DNA from: Methylophaga sp. UBA3192
Lineage (GTDB): Bacteria > Pseudomonadota > Gammaproteobacteria > Nitrosococcales > Methylophagaceae
Length of the DNA stretch: 64,000 bases
Assembly: GCA_002363955.1 (NCBI GenBank)
Contig: DEXE01000003.1
Location: 599,060-663,059, forward strand
Direction of reading: 5' to 3'
Of this stretch, positions 16,340 to 24,785 are shown one piece after another. The notes under the pieces are model-generated. The model was not told where the DNA came from. It did not search any database and saw only the letters and a program-made list of their open reading frames with translations. A program made the translations under genes and the position numbers. The stretch's first letter is position 1. Each line of letters starts with the position of its first letter.

Positions 16340-17332
16340 TCAAGGTTGTTGCAAATGTTCAATCAACGCCTGATGAAATCGATCCGGATCCTGGATTTGG
16401 GGTGAATGGCCTAAATCCTCAAACGTGACTAAAGTGGCATCCGGAATTCTGTCTGCAACTTCCCGGCTGATTTTAGAATAGTTACCAAGTGCAGATCGCT
16501 TATCCTCCGGGGCCAGGTTTTTACCGACCGCCGTATTATCTTTTTCGCCAATCAGCAGCAGAGTGGGCACTGGCAGATTCCCGAATTCATAAAATACCGG
16601 CTGAGTCAGTACCATGTCGTAGGTCAGCGCTGAATTCCAGGCGACACTTTCCTGCCCCGGGCCTTGAAATAGTCCGGCCTGCATATTAACCCAGCGATCA
16701 TATCCCGGTTCCCAGGTTCCGGCGTAATAAGTACTTTTCTGGTATTGGCGAATGCCGTCGGCATTGGTTGTTAATTCACCTTGATACCAGTCATTAATTT
16801 CACGGTAGGGCACACCTTTGGCCAGCCAGTCTTCCAGACCGATAGGATTGACCATAACCAATTGTTCAACCTTTTCAGGATTAAGTAATGCATGACGGGT
16901 TGCCAGCATGCCACCCATCGAATGGCCCATGATGATGTAGTTGTCAATATCCAGTTGAGCAAGTAAGGCGCTGGTATTGGCAGAGAGTTGATGAAAACTG
17001 AACTGATAATGTTCGGGCTTGCTGGATTTACAAAAACCGATCTGATCCGGTGCGATAACACGGTAGCCATTGTCTGTCAGAAAGTGAATAGTCCCTTCCC
17101 AGGTGGCGGCGCAGAAGTTTTTACCATGCAGTAACACGACGGTACTTCCACTAGGTTTTTCAGGTTGAATATCCATGTAAGCCATTTCATGTTGCTGGCC
17201 CTGAGAGGCCAGTCGAAATATTTTTACCGGAAAAGGATAGTTAAACCCCTCCAGCTGCGGACCGTAGGTTTTCTGTTCAGCCAGAACAGGAAAGGCAACC
17301 ACGAAAAACACTATGTAAATAAAACGGGACAT
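16340..17332 (-). CDS. Exported alpha/beta hydrolase
   Basis: A 330-residue protein with a signal peptide (MSRFIYIVFFVVAFPVLA) and a full alpha/beta-hydrolase fold. The oxyanion region is VVLLHGKNFCAATWEG. The nucleophile elbow is MGHSMGGML, the acid lies in LLIGEKDNTAVG, and the His is in EDLGHSPQIQDP near the C terminus. It resembles periplasmic esterase or epoxide-hydrolase-like proteins; the substrate is unknown. I chose ATG 17332 because GGGAGA lies 9 nt before it and it opens directly on the signal peptide. A longer start at 17395 would run across a terminator hairpin. Confidence 0.83.
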   Translation of the reverse strand: MSRFIYIVFFVVAFPVLAEQKTYGPQLEGFNYPFPVKIFRLASQGQQHEMAYMDIQPEKPSGSTVVLLHGKNFCAATWEGTIHFLTDNGYRVIAPDQIGFCKSSKPEHYQFSFHQLSANTSALLAQLDIDNYIIMGHSMGGMLATRHALLNPEKVEQLVMVNPIGLEDWLAKGVPYREINDWYQGELTTNADGIRQYQKSTYYAGTWEPGYDRWVNMQAGLFQGPGQESVAWNSALTYDMVLTQPVFYEFGNLPVPTLLLIGEKDNTAVGKNLAPEDKRSALGNYSKISREVADRIPDATLVTFEDLGHSPQIQDPDRFHQALIEHLQQP

Positions 17333-17393
17333 TGCTGTTTTCTCCCAAAAATTCAATAGACCCTTGTGAGCCCGAGAGTTCGATGCAAATAGC

Positions 17394-17418
17394 AAAATGC
17401 CCGCGAGGCGGGCATTTT
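17394..17418. terminator. Terminator hairpin between two exported-protein genes
   Basis: An 11-bp perfect stem AAAATGCCCGC (17394-17404) and its complement at 17408-17418, loop GAG. It lies 21 nt after the DJ-1/PfpI stop on the minus strand and separates it from the hydrolase gene. Confidence 0.85.
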
Positions 17419-17439
17419 AAATGGAAGCTGACTGAGAAC

Positions 17440-18213
17440 TTAGCGTTGTTGCAGTAACTGCACAACCTCACTGCCCATAGTACGGGCTGAGTTCGGGTTT
17501 TGGCCTGTGACCAGACGCTCATCGACACTGACTTTTTCCATAAATGGAATCCATGACTTGCTGACATTAGCTCCGCGTTGTTCCAGGCGGGTTTCCAGTA
17601 AAAATGGCATATCACTGTAGAGTCTGACGATGCGTTCTTCAATATTGGTAAAGGTGCTGACCTCACGATTGGCAACCAGGTACTCGCCATCCGACAAGGT
17701 GACATTCACCAACGCCGCCGGACCATGGCAAACTGCTGCCACAACACCATTATTTTCATATATTTCTCTGGTCAGACGTTGAATATCGGCATTGTCCGGA
17801 AAGTCCCACATGGTGCCGTGCCCACCGGCAAACACAATCGCAGCATAGTCGTCTGATTTGATCTCTTCCAGTCGCAATGATGTTTCCATTTTGCCCCAGT
17901 CTTCGGGCGTTTCCATAAAGCGTTTGTTGTCATCATCCGATAATTTATAGCTACCGGGATCCATTGGCGGTAATCCCCCTTCAGGGCTGGCAATATCAAT
18001 CTCAAAACCGGCCGCTTTTAATTCGTAATACGGGTGCGTGACTTCAGACAGGAAGTAACCGGTATCCTTTTTACTGGAGGCTTCATCTTCACCAATATAG
18101 CCATGGCTGGTGACGACGATAAGTACTTTATCGCTGGCCATGGCTGTCAGAGACAGCATACCTAACACGATAAACAGCAAGGGCTTAAAAAAACGATAGA
18201 TGGTATTTGTCAT
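17440..18213 (-). CDS. Exported DJ-1/PfpI family protein (class I glutamine amidotransferase-like)
   Basis: A 257-residue protein with a signal peptide (RFFKPLLFIVLGMLSLTAMA) and a DJ-1/PfpI domain starting VLIVVTSHGYIGE. The nucleophile elbow AVCHGPAAL carries the conserved Cys, with the adjacent His, and an acidic residue is present in IDIASPEGG. Cytosolic relatives act as glyoxalase III, deglycase or chaperone proteins; this one should work in the periplasm. I chose ATG 18213 (MTNTIY) because it gives a compact signal peptide after a GAGAGAG ribosome site. Confidence 0.83.
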   Translation of the reverse strand: MTNTIYRFFKPLLFIVLGMLSLTAMASDKVLIVVTSHGYIGEDEASSKKDTGYFLSEVTHPYYELKAAGFEIDIASPEGGLPPMDPGSYKLSDDDNKRFMETPEDWGKMETSLRLEEIKSDDYAAIVFAGGHGTMWDFPDNADIQRLTREIYENNGVVAAVCHGPAALVNVTLSDGEYLVANREVSTFTNIEERIVRLYSDMPFLLETRLEQRGANVSKSWIPFMEKVSVDERLVTGQNPNSARTMGSEVVQLLQQR

Positions 18214-18319
18214 GATAAGTTCTCTCTCTGGTTGAGTATAAGCCGCTTTATCGTTGTTATTAAATGAAATCAGGTCGCGGCAAAACAAGTTACTACTTAT
18301 AACAAAATACGTTCATGGT

Positions 18320-18775
18320 TTAGTTATTGATTGCGGATATCAGCAGTCCGAAGATCCAGCTGATGAATACAATCAGTAGAACCAGAATGCCCAGTAATAA
18401 TCCAATAAACAAGATGTTTTGAATCAATGATTTGCGGTAAACCTGTTTGGGTTGTTGCTGATAATCGTCCAGTAAGACGACATTACGCTTGTTGGCTTTC
18501 CAGACAAAGTCAAATACATCACCAGCAACAGGAATAGCACCCAATACCGTGTCGATCACCATATTGATAATCATTCTGCCCAATATCATTCGTGGCACAC
18601 CCAGTTGGTGAGCTTTGTAAATAATGACGCTGGATAACAGTCCACCAATAAAATCGCCGATACCCGGTATCAGACCAATAAAACCATCCAGACCGATTCT
18701 ATAGCCACCGGGCAGGGGGATACTCTCATCCAGAAACCAACTTAAACGTTCGATAAAGCGACTTTTTGTTTTCAT
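18320..18775 (-). CDS. DUF4112 family membrane protein
   Basis: A 151-residue protein matching the DUF4112 family. It has an N-terminal amphipathic part (WFLDESIPLPGGYRIGLDGFIGLIPGIGDF), a hydrophobic segment FIGGLLSSVIIYKA, the conserved MIINMVIDTVLGAIPVAGDVFDFVWKANKRN, and a C-terminal membrane helix (IQNILFIGLLLGILVLLIVFISWIFG). The function is unknown. It stands alone, about 100 nt from the DJ-1 gene. Confidence 0.85.
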   Translation of the reverse strand: MKTKSRFIERLSWFLDESIPLPGGYRIGLDGFIGLIPGIGDFIGGLLSSVIIYKAHQLGVPRMILGRMIINMVIDTVLGAIPVAGDVFDFVWKANKRNVVLLDDYQQQPKQVYRKSLIQNILFIGLLLGILVLLIVFISWIFGLLISAINN

Positions 18776-19003
18776 GACCCGCTATCCCTTTCCATTGGCA
18801 TCACCTCATTCAAGCCTTGACGATAAAACTGATAACGCAATGGTGCCTGAGGTTTCACTAATTCACCTTTGAGTGATAGTTAACCATTTTTTACCGGAAT
18901 GTTTTTTAATTTCAGTCAGCATGAATTTTAATACGATTTAAGTACTTGTCTTTTATGGATAAATACCTTAAAAGTAAATTTGTTTATTCACTAGGAATGG
19001 CAT

Positions 19004-19016
19004 GGGGGGGGGTGGG
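19004..19016 (+). promoter_or_regulatory. G-run next to the ribosome site of the 19017 gene
   Basis: Nine consecutive Gs (19004-19012), then TGGGAT, lead directly into ATG 19017. The tract serves as the Shine-Dalgarno region. Homopolymers of this length can slip during replication, which would alter ribosome spacing. Confidence 0.5.
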
Positions 19017-19799
19017 ATGAAACAGCTCAAAAAAGTAATGTTCGGCTTTTTTTGTTTTAGTTTTATGACAACAGCAATTGCCGACGATTTTGATATTGTA
19101 GGTCTTAAATTAGGGATGAGTTTTGATGAAGTGCAACAGACGCTATTAACGCACGGAGCAAAACCGGAAAGTATCCAGCAGCAACATCAATATTTTCAGT
19201 ACCACGACGGAGCAGAGGTCCACAAAACAGAGTCCTTTCTGCATAGCGTGACCGCCGGAAAAGATGTGATGGGAGAAAAAGGGCGGAACCAGGAGAGTTT
19301 CAATGTGTTTTTTTCACCCCCGCCTGAACAGTCAAGCGTCGTGGCGATTATCCGAACCATTAATACGCGTAATAATCCCACCACAAAAGGCCAATACATG
19401 ACAGCCCTTAACGATAAATATGGTGAACCCCAGACTATCGGCAGTCGACTGGTCTGGTGGTTTCCTGAGGGAAAACAGAGTTGTTATGCCGCTACCAATC
19501 TGGTGATGATGCCGGATATTGATCAGATTATGAATGGTATCTTTTTGTCGAGTGGTAAACGTTATTTTCTGGATCGGTTTCAAAATACCAAGCTCACCAG
19601 TATTGATGATTGTGCTGGATATCTGGTCTATGACATGGGCATGTTGCAACCTGATTCACCCGCAAATAGAGTCACTGCCACCATGATAGATGCCCCGACC
19701 TGGGTGAAAGCCAACCTGAAATCCATGGAGTGGGTTGAACAGCTGCAAACGGAAGCGACTGAAGCCAGACTTGCTGGCAGTAGTAAACCTACTTTATAA
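19017..19799 (+). CDS. Exported protein of unknown function
   Basis: A 260-residue protein with a signal peptide (KKVMFGFFCFSFMTTAIA). The mature start DFDIVGLKLGMSFDEVQQTLLTHG resembles the short domain common in periplasmic proteins of unknown role (GMSFDEV motif). Two Cys residues (QSCYAATN, IDDCAGYLVYD) could form a disulfide. I prefer ATG 19017 to the ATG at 19002, since the first would otherwise translate a G-run into poly-Gly. It lies 11 nt upstream of a small lipoprotein gene, suggesting an operon. I do not recognise a function. Confidence 0.7.
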   Translation: MKQLKKVMFGFFCFSFMTTAIADDFDIVGLKLGMSFDEVQQTLLTHGAKPESIQQQHQYFQYHDGAEVHKTESFLHSVTAGKDVMGEKGRNQESFNVFFSPPPEQSSVVAIIRTINTRNNPTTKGQYMTALNDKYGEPQTIGSRLVWWFPEGKQSCYAATNLVMMPDIDQIMNGIFLSSGKRYFLDRFQNTKLTSIDDCAGYLVYDMGMLQPDSPANRVTATMIDAPTWVKANLKSMEWVEQLQTEATEARLAGSSKPTL

Positions 19800-19810
19800 G
19801 GAATAAGCAG

Positions 19811-20101
19811 ATGAAAAAAATACTTATTATTAGTCTGTTTTCTCTCTGGCTGACAGCCTGCGGCTCAGGGCTTGAAGGCACTTATACAGATGACCTTGGC
19901 ATCTATCACTTCACGTTTGAACCGAATGGCAAAGTCATGATTCGTGAAAAAGGTCAGATGCAGGAATATGAATATAGAGTTGATGGTGACGAGGTGTTAA
20001 TTGAGTTGAGTGAAGAGGACGAAGAGGTCTTGGTCATTAACGAGGATGGTTCTCTGTCACCTAAAGGGTTGAAAAATGTTTATTTGATCAAGCAGGAATG
20101 A
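19811..20101 (+). CDS. Small lipoprotein
   Basis: A 96-residue protein with a lipoprotein signal: KKILIISLFSLWLTACGSG has the lipobox LTAC, with lipidated Cys at residue 17. The mature part is short, acidic and beta-rich (TYTDDLGIYHFTFEPNGKVMI). The residue after Cys is Gly, so outer-membrane sorting is likely. It is probably co-expressed with the preceding exported protein. The function is unknown. Confidence 0.75.
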   Translation: MKKILIISLFSLWLTACGSGLEGTYTDDLGIYHFTFEPNGKVMIREKGQMQEYEYRVDGDEVLIELSEEDEEVLVINEDGSLSPKGLKNVYLIKQE

Positions 20102-20129
20102 ATTCGGTAATTTAAAATTGCACTTTTGA

Positions 20130-20153
20130 AAAGGCGCTTTTTTGCGCCTTTAT
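20130..20153 (+). terminator. Terminator after the small lipoprotein gene
   Basis: Stem AAAGGCGC (20130-20137) with GCGCCTTT (20144-20151) around a T-only loop. It closes the 19017-20101 unit. Confidence 0.75.
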
Positions 20154-20281
20154 CTTTAAATATCAATGAAGTTTATGAATATCACAGTAGTGACATTGCT
20201 CGGTTTCATGCTACTAAGTTGCCCAAATTGATATTGAATTTCAAGGGGACTGACTGACCATTATTTGTTAAATAAACACCA

Positions 20282-20611
20282 TCAGTATTCGATTCTGCCG
20301 AAATTACTGACAGGCTGTTGCCAATAGACGATATCACGTCCCACTGCCTCGGCCAGACCGGAGAGAATCAGTGGTATGGTCGACACATTAACAATCAGTT
20401 CGTATTGAGAACGCTTGCGCCTCCCCGAGACCTGCTCTGCCACGCTAAGCCCATGCTGCTGACCATGTCCGTACACTGTGTATGAGCTAAAGCCCACAAT
20501 CTGCTCAATGGAAAGCAGGTAGTCAACCAGATCTTCCTCAAGCTCCGGTGCAATGTTGAGCATCAGTATGCAGATTTCCTCGGCGGTTTGTTCATGCGTT
20601 GACGTGTTCAT
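20282..20611 (-). CDS. DUF3240 family protein linked to the RND metal pump
   Basis: A 109-residue cytosolic protein of the DUF3240 family (EICILMLNIAPELEEDLVDYLLSIEQIVGFSSYTVYGHG ... VSGRRKRSQYELIV). It has a PII-like ferredoxin fold pattern and is regularly found as the last gene of heavy-metal RND operons. Its start overlaps the end of the RND pump gene by 4 nt (ATGA), so it is translationally coupled. It may sense or regulate the pump. No biochemical role is established as far as I know. Confidence 0.85.
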   Translation of the reverse strand: MNTSTHEQTAEEICILMLNIAPELEEDLVDYLLSIEQIVGFSSYTVYGHGQQHGLSVAEQVSGRRKRSQYELIVNVSTIPLILSGLAEAVGRDIVYWQQPVSNFGRIEY

Positions 20612-23600
20612 ACACTGTCTCCAGAGCTGTTGAGGGGACGATGAAATGCCTTATAAATGATCGGAAGCATAAAAAGTGTCAGCAGTGTGGAGCTTATCAG
20701 TCCACTGATCACTACGATCGCCAGTGGTCGCTGAATCTCCGATCCTGGGCCGGTAGCCAGTAACAGTGGCACCAGTCCGAACGCACAGATTGTGGCTGTC
20801 ATCATCACTGGACGCAGCCGACGAAGTGCTCCCTCGGTTACTACTGTGGCAATATCCAGACCTTTGGCTCGTAACTGATTGAAGTAAGTCATCATTACCA
20901 CGCCGTTCAATACTGCAATACCCAGCAGGGCGATGAATCCCACCGAAGCTGGCACAGATAGAAACTCACCGGTCAGCCACAAACCGATTAGTCCGCCTGT
21001 CAGGGCAAAAGGAATGTTAGACAGAATGATTAGCGTCTGTTTAATGGAATGGAACGTCAAAAATAGCAACAGTGCGATCAATGCAAGTGCAAGTGGCACC
21101 ACGAGCATTAGACGTGCGGCGGCGCGCTGTTGATTTTCGAACTCACCGCCCCATTCCAAACGATATCCATCCGGCATCTCGACATTATCTGCGATCAGCT
21201 TCTGTGCCTCTTCTACAAAGCCCACCAGATCACGTTCTGCTACGTCAGTGCGGATCACGCTGAAGCGCTGGCCGGATTCACGGGAGATAATAATTGGGCC
21301 TTCGACACGGGCAACGGTTGCTATCTCTGACAGCGGAATCTTGCCACCATCAGGCAAGTCAATAAAGCTGTCGCTAAGACGCGTCAGGCCGTCACCTTCA
21401 ATAGCTTCGTAGCGCAACATCAGGGGAACACGCGCGCTGCCTTCAATTACATTGCCCACGTTGACGCCTTCAATCTCCGCACGCAGACGGGTCTGCAGTG
21501 CATCAGCATCCAGTCCCAGCCGCCCGGCCATGATGCGGTCGATACTCACTTGCAGATATTGAGCGCCCTCATTAAGTGTTGCAAAGGTATCAATAGCACC
21601 GGGAATAGCTTCCACTTGCGTGGCGATCTGCTGTGCGATGGAGTTTAGGGTGTCCAGGTCTGGACCGAACAGTTTGATAGCAACATCACCACGCGAGCCG
21701 GTGAGCATCTCCGATACACGCATGTCGATCGGCTGTGTAAATCCATAGTTAAACCCAACGAAACGATCCATGACCTCGCGAAGATGCTGTTCAAGTTCTG
21801 TCTTGGTCGCGACACGCCATTCTTCGACGGGACGCAACTGCAGGAAAATATCAGTCTCGTTTAGTCCCATCGGATCCATGCCCATCTCATCTGAACCGAT
21901 ACGTGAGACGATGCGTGCTACTTCCGGAACCTCATCAAGAATCGCACGTTCTACCTGAAGCACGATACGAGTGTTTGCCTCGAGACTGATCGAAGGAATT
22001 GTTTCCAGCTGGATGAGAATGTCACCCTCATCCATAGTAGGCATGAAGGTCTTGCCAACCAGTGGAAACACCACAAAGCTGGCAGCCAGCAATACTCCTG
22101 CGGCTCCTAAAACCAGGGCAGGATGCAGCAATGCCTTGCGCAGCAAAGGTTCATAAGTTTTTGCCAGGGTCCGGCTCAGCCATGGTTCGGCATGAGCATC
22201 GGAGCGGACAAGGAATGACGCAATGACGGGAATCAATGTCAGGGATAACAGCAGCGATCCCAGCAGTGCGAAGACGATGGTTAACGTTACCGGGCCGAAA
22301 AGCTTGCCTTCAAGCCCTTCCAGTGTCAGTAGCGGCAGGAACACGATGACGATGATAATGATGCCGGAGGTCACAGGTGCTGCCACATCACGCACCGCAC
22401 GGTAGATAATATGCAGATGTGGCAATCGTCGTATGCCGCGCTGGTGCGCAAGTGAGGAGACAATGTTTTCGACGATTACGATAGACGAATCCACCAGCAT
22501 ACCGATGGCGATAACCAAGCCCCCCAGGCTCATCAAATTGGCCGACATCCCCATATTTCCCATCATGAGAAATGTGAACAAGGCTGATAAGGGCAGGATG
22601 ATAGCCACAGTGAGTGCGGCACGCACATTGCCAAGGAACAGACCAAGCAGAATAATAACCAAAACCACAGCTTCCAGAAGGGCAGAGGATACCGTACCTA
22701 CGGCACTTTCAATTAGTACCGTACGGTCATAAAAAACTCTGATCTGTGTGCCTTCTGGTAAGGTGTCTTGCAACGCCTGAAGCCTGGATTTAACGCCTTG
22801 CACAACTTCACGGGAATTGGCGCCACGCAGCCCGATCACCAGGCCCTGCACTGCTTCTGCTCCACCATCCGCCGTAACTGCGCCGTAGCGCTCCATACTC
22901 CCCGTGGTGATATGTGCCACTTCGGCTAGCGGAATGCGATCACCCTCAGCGTTTACGACATAGGTATTGCTGATGTCTTCAAAGCCGTTAATCGCACCTT
23001 CTACGCGAACCAGAATGACTTCCTCTCCCTGATCAATCCGTCCAGCACCATCATTTTTGTTGTTGGCGCTGAGTGCGTCGGCGATATCCTGCAAGTTAAC
23101 GCCCATTGCCCTCATGGCTTCACGAAGAGGTTTGACTTCATAGGTGCGAACAAAGCCGCCGAGCGAGTTCACATCAGCAACCCCAGGCACGTTACGCAGC
23201 GCCGGACGAATGGTCCAGTCCAGCAGGAAGCGCTTTTCCTCCAGGGTCATGGATGGATTGTCGATGGTGAACATAAACATGTCGCCCAGTGGTGTGCTCA
23301 TCGGCGCTAGTCCACCGCTGATGCCGCCGGGTAGATTGTCCCAGACATTGCTGAGTCGTTCGGTGACCTGTTGGCGAGCCCAGTAGATGTCGGTACCGTC
23401 CTCAAAATCCAATGTGATGGAGGTCAGTGCGTACTTGGAGATGGAGCGCAGCATGGTTTGGAACGGGATGCCCAGCAATTCCACTTCAACAGGTTGCGTA
23501 ATAAGCGATTCTACTTCTTCCGGGGTCATTCCCGGCGCCTTGATGATGATCTTTACTTGTGTCGGCGAAATATCGGGGAAGGCATCAATAGGTATATTGA

Positions 23601-23694
23601 GCAGTGCTCGACCACCAAAACCAATCAACAATATTGACAGCAATAAGACCAGCAGACGCTGGCTGAGGGACCATTGAATCAGTGAAGACAGCAT
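20608..23694 (-). CDS. Heavy-metal efflux RND transporter (CzcA/CusA family)
   Basis: A 1028-residue inner-membrane pump of the HME-RND family. TM1 (LVLLLSILLIGFGGRALLNI) is followed by the family hallmark IPIDAFPDISPTQVKI and two large periplasmic loops, with TM blocks around 340-520 and 860-1010. The TM4 motif reads AIGMLVDSSIVIVEN. CzcA-type pumps have DGAV and CusA-type pumps DAAI at this place, so the metal cannot be assigned by motif. It works with the adaptor and outer-membrane genes just upstream, exporting metal by proton antiport. It overlaps both neighbours (1 nt with the adaptor gene). Confidence 0.93.
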   Translation of the reverse strand: MLSSLIQWSLSQRLLVLLLSILLIGFGGRALLNIPIDAFPDISPTQVKIIIKAPGMTPEEVESLITQPVEVELLGIPFQTMLRSISKYALTSITLDFEDGTDIYWARQQVTERLSNVWDNLPGGISGGLAPMSTPLGDMFMFTIDNPSMTLEEKRFLLDWTIRPALRNVPGVADVNSLGGFVRTYEVKPLREAMRAMGVNLQDIADALSANNKNDGAGRIDQGEEVILVRVEGAINGFEDISNTYVVNAEGDRIPLAEVAHITTGSMERYGAVTADGGAEAVQGLVIGLRGANSREVVQGVKSRLQALQDTLPEGTQIRVFYDRTVLIESAVGTVSSALLEAVVLVIILLGLFLGNVRAALTVAIILPLSALFTFLMMGNMGMSANLMSLGGLVIAIGMLVDSSIVIVENIVSSLAHQRGIRRLPHLHIIYRAVRDVAAPVTSGIIIIVIVFLPLLTLEGLEGKLFGPVTLTIVFALLGSLLLSLTLIPVIASFLVRSDAHAEPWLSRTLAKTYEPLLRKALLHPALVLGAAGVLLAASFVVFPLVGKTFMPTMDEGDILIQLETIPSISLEANTRIVLQVERAILDEVPEVARIVSRIGSDEMGMDPMGLNETDIFLQLRPVEEWRVATKTELEQHLREVMDRFVGFNYGFTQPIDMRVSEMLTGSRGDVAIKLFGPDLDTLNSIAQQIATQVEAIPGAIDTFATLNEGAQYLQVSIDRIMAGRLGLDADALQTRLRAEIEGVNVGNVIEGSARVPLMLRYEAIEGDGLTRLSDSFIDLPDGGKIPLSEIATVARVEGPIIISRESGQRFSVIRTDVAERDLVGFVEEAQKLIADNVEMPDGYRLEWGGEFENQQRAAARLMLVVPLALALIALLLFLTFHSIKQTLIILSNIPFALTGGLIGLWLTGEFLSVPASVGFIALLGIAVLNGVVMMTYFNQLRAKGLDIATVVTEGALRRLRPVMMTATICAFGLVPLLLATGPGSEIQRPLAIVVISGLISSTLLTLFMLPIIYKAFHRPLNSSGDSV

Positions 23695-24785
23695 TACTCA
23701 GTCCCACCCAATCCGAGTTGAATACCCTTGAGAACAGCCGTGCCCTGAATGGCGATCTCCTCGCCAACCGCAATGCCTTCGGAGGCCAGATAGTCATCCC
23801 CGATAGATTGCAGTTCCAGAGCACGTGCTTCAATCCCTGCGGCCGTTCGCACATAAATTATCGTCTCACCGCCAGTATGCACGACCGCACGGTCAGGGAT
23901 GAGCACACCCTTACCGACCGGTGGCAGCACAATAGATAAGACCTGCCCCGTGGTGAAGGAAGTATCGGCGTTAAACTCCGCCAGCAACTTAATTGTCTGA
24001 TTACTGCTGTCGATGACCAGATCCTTCTGGCGCAAGGTCAACGTCTCGCCACTGTTAGCAATACTCAGCTGATGGCCAATCTCCAATGCGTCTGCTGCTT
24101 TGGCAGGAATATGAGTGCTGGCCCAACGGCGAGTGCCTGCATTCAGCGTAGCGATGATTTGCCCAGCCTCTACATAGCTGCCGATGTTATACATGCGCTG
24201 TGACAGGACGCCATCCTCCTGCGCAACCAAATAGAATTCTCCCAGGCCTGATCCATGCTTTCGCAGCACCTCGAGTTTTGCTGTATCGAAACCGCCTTGT
24301 GCCAGATGTGATCGCGCAGTGCGTTCAGCGAACACCGCCTGTTGTTTTAGCAGACGGGTTTTTGTCAGACGCTGTTTCGAGATAACGCCCTCAGTGTATA
24401 GAGACTCGTCTTTGCGCAGTTCGAAGTCGGCTCCTTCCAGAGCAGAGACGGCATCGATCCAGGTGTTTTGCAGTGGCAAGATGGAAGGGCTACTGAAAGT
24501 GGCGAGAATAGTGCCCGCACTTGCACTCTGTCCGGGTATAAGAGCCCATGAAACCAGTGTACCTGCCCAGGGCGTTGTCACACTTGCGGCGCTGTCTGGT
24601 GAGTTGACGACTGTCGCGGCATATCGTGCGCCGGTGCTTGTGTCTACTGGGATAGCCGGAGCAAAGACAATGCCCATCCTGGTTACATCTTCGCTGTTAA
24701 TGGGCACGATTTCCTGAGCATTGAGGGATGCGGAAAAAATTGCCAAAACAGCCACAACGAATTTCTTGCGGGAAAAAAAGCTCAT
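23694..24785 (-). CDS. RND efflux periplasmic adaptor subunit
   Basis: A 363-residue membrane-fusion protein with a signal peptide (KFVVAVLAIFSASLNAQ), a barrel-sandwich domain (AGTLVSWALIPGQSASAGTILATFSSP), a helical hairpin around 130-180 and a second lipoyl half (DGVLSQRMYNIGSYVEAGQIIATL). It links the RND pump to the outer-membrane channel. No Met- or His-rich extension is visible, so the metal remains open. The start overlaps the stop of the outer-membrane gene (ATGA), and its own stop shares one base with the pump start. Confidence 0.9.
   Translation of the reverse strand: MSFFSRKKFVVAVLAIFSASLNAQEIVPINSEDVTRMGIVFAPAIPVDTSTGARYAATVVNSPDSAASVTTPWAGTLVSWALIPGQSASAGTILATFSSPSILPLQNTWIDAVSALEGADFELRKDESLYTEGVISKQRLTKTRLLKQQAVFAERTARSHLAQGGFDTAKLEVLRKHGSGLGEFYLVAQEDGVLSQRMYNIGSYVEAGQIIATLNAGTRRWASTHIPAKAADALEIGHQLSIANSGETLTLRQKDLVIDSSNQTIKLLAEFNADTSFTTGQVLSIVLPPVGKGVLIPDRAVVHTGGETIIYVRTAAGIEARALELQSIGDDYLASEGIAVGEEIAIQGTAVLKGIQLGLGGTE

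Noticed and set aside
20933..23677. Several plus-strand open frames within the RND pump gene
   Set aside because: They are antisense to a strong, conserved coding gene and have no ribosome sites or family resemblance.
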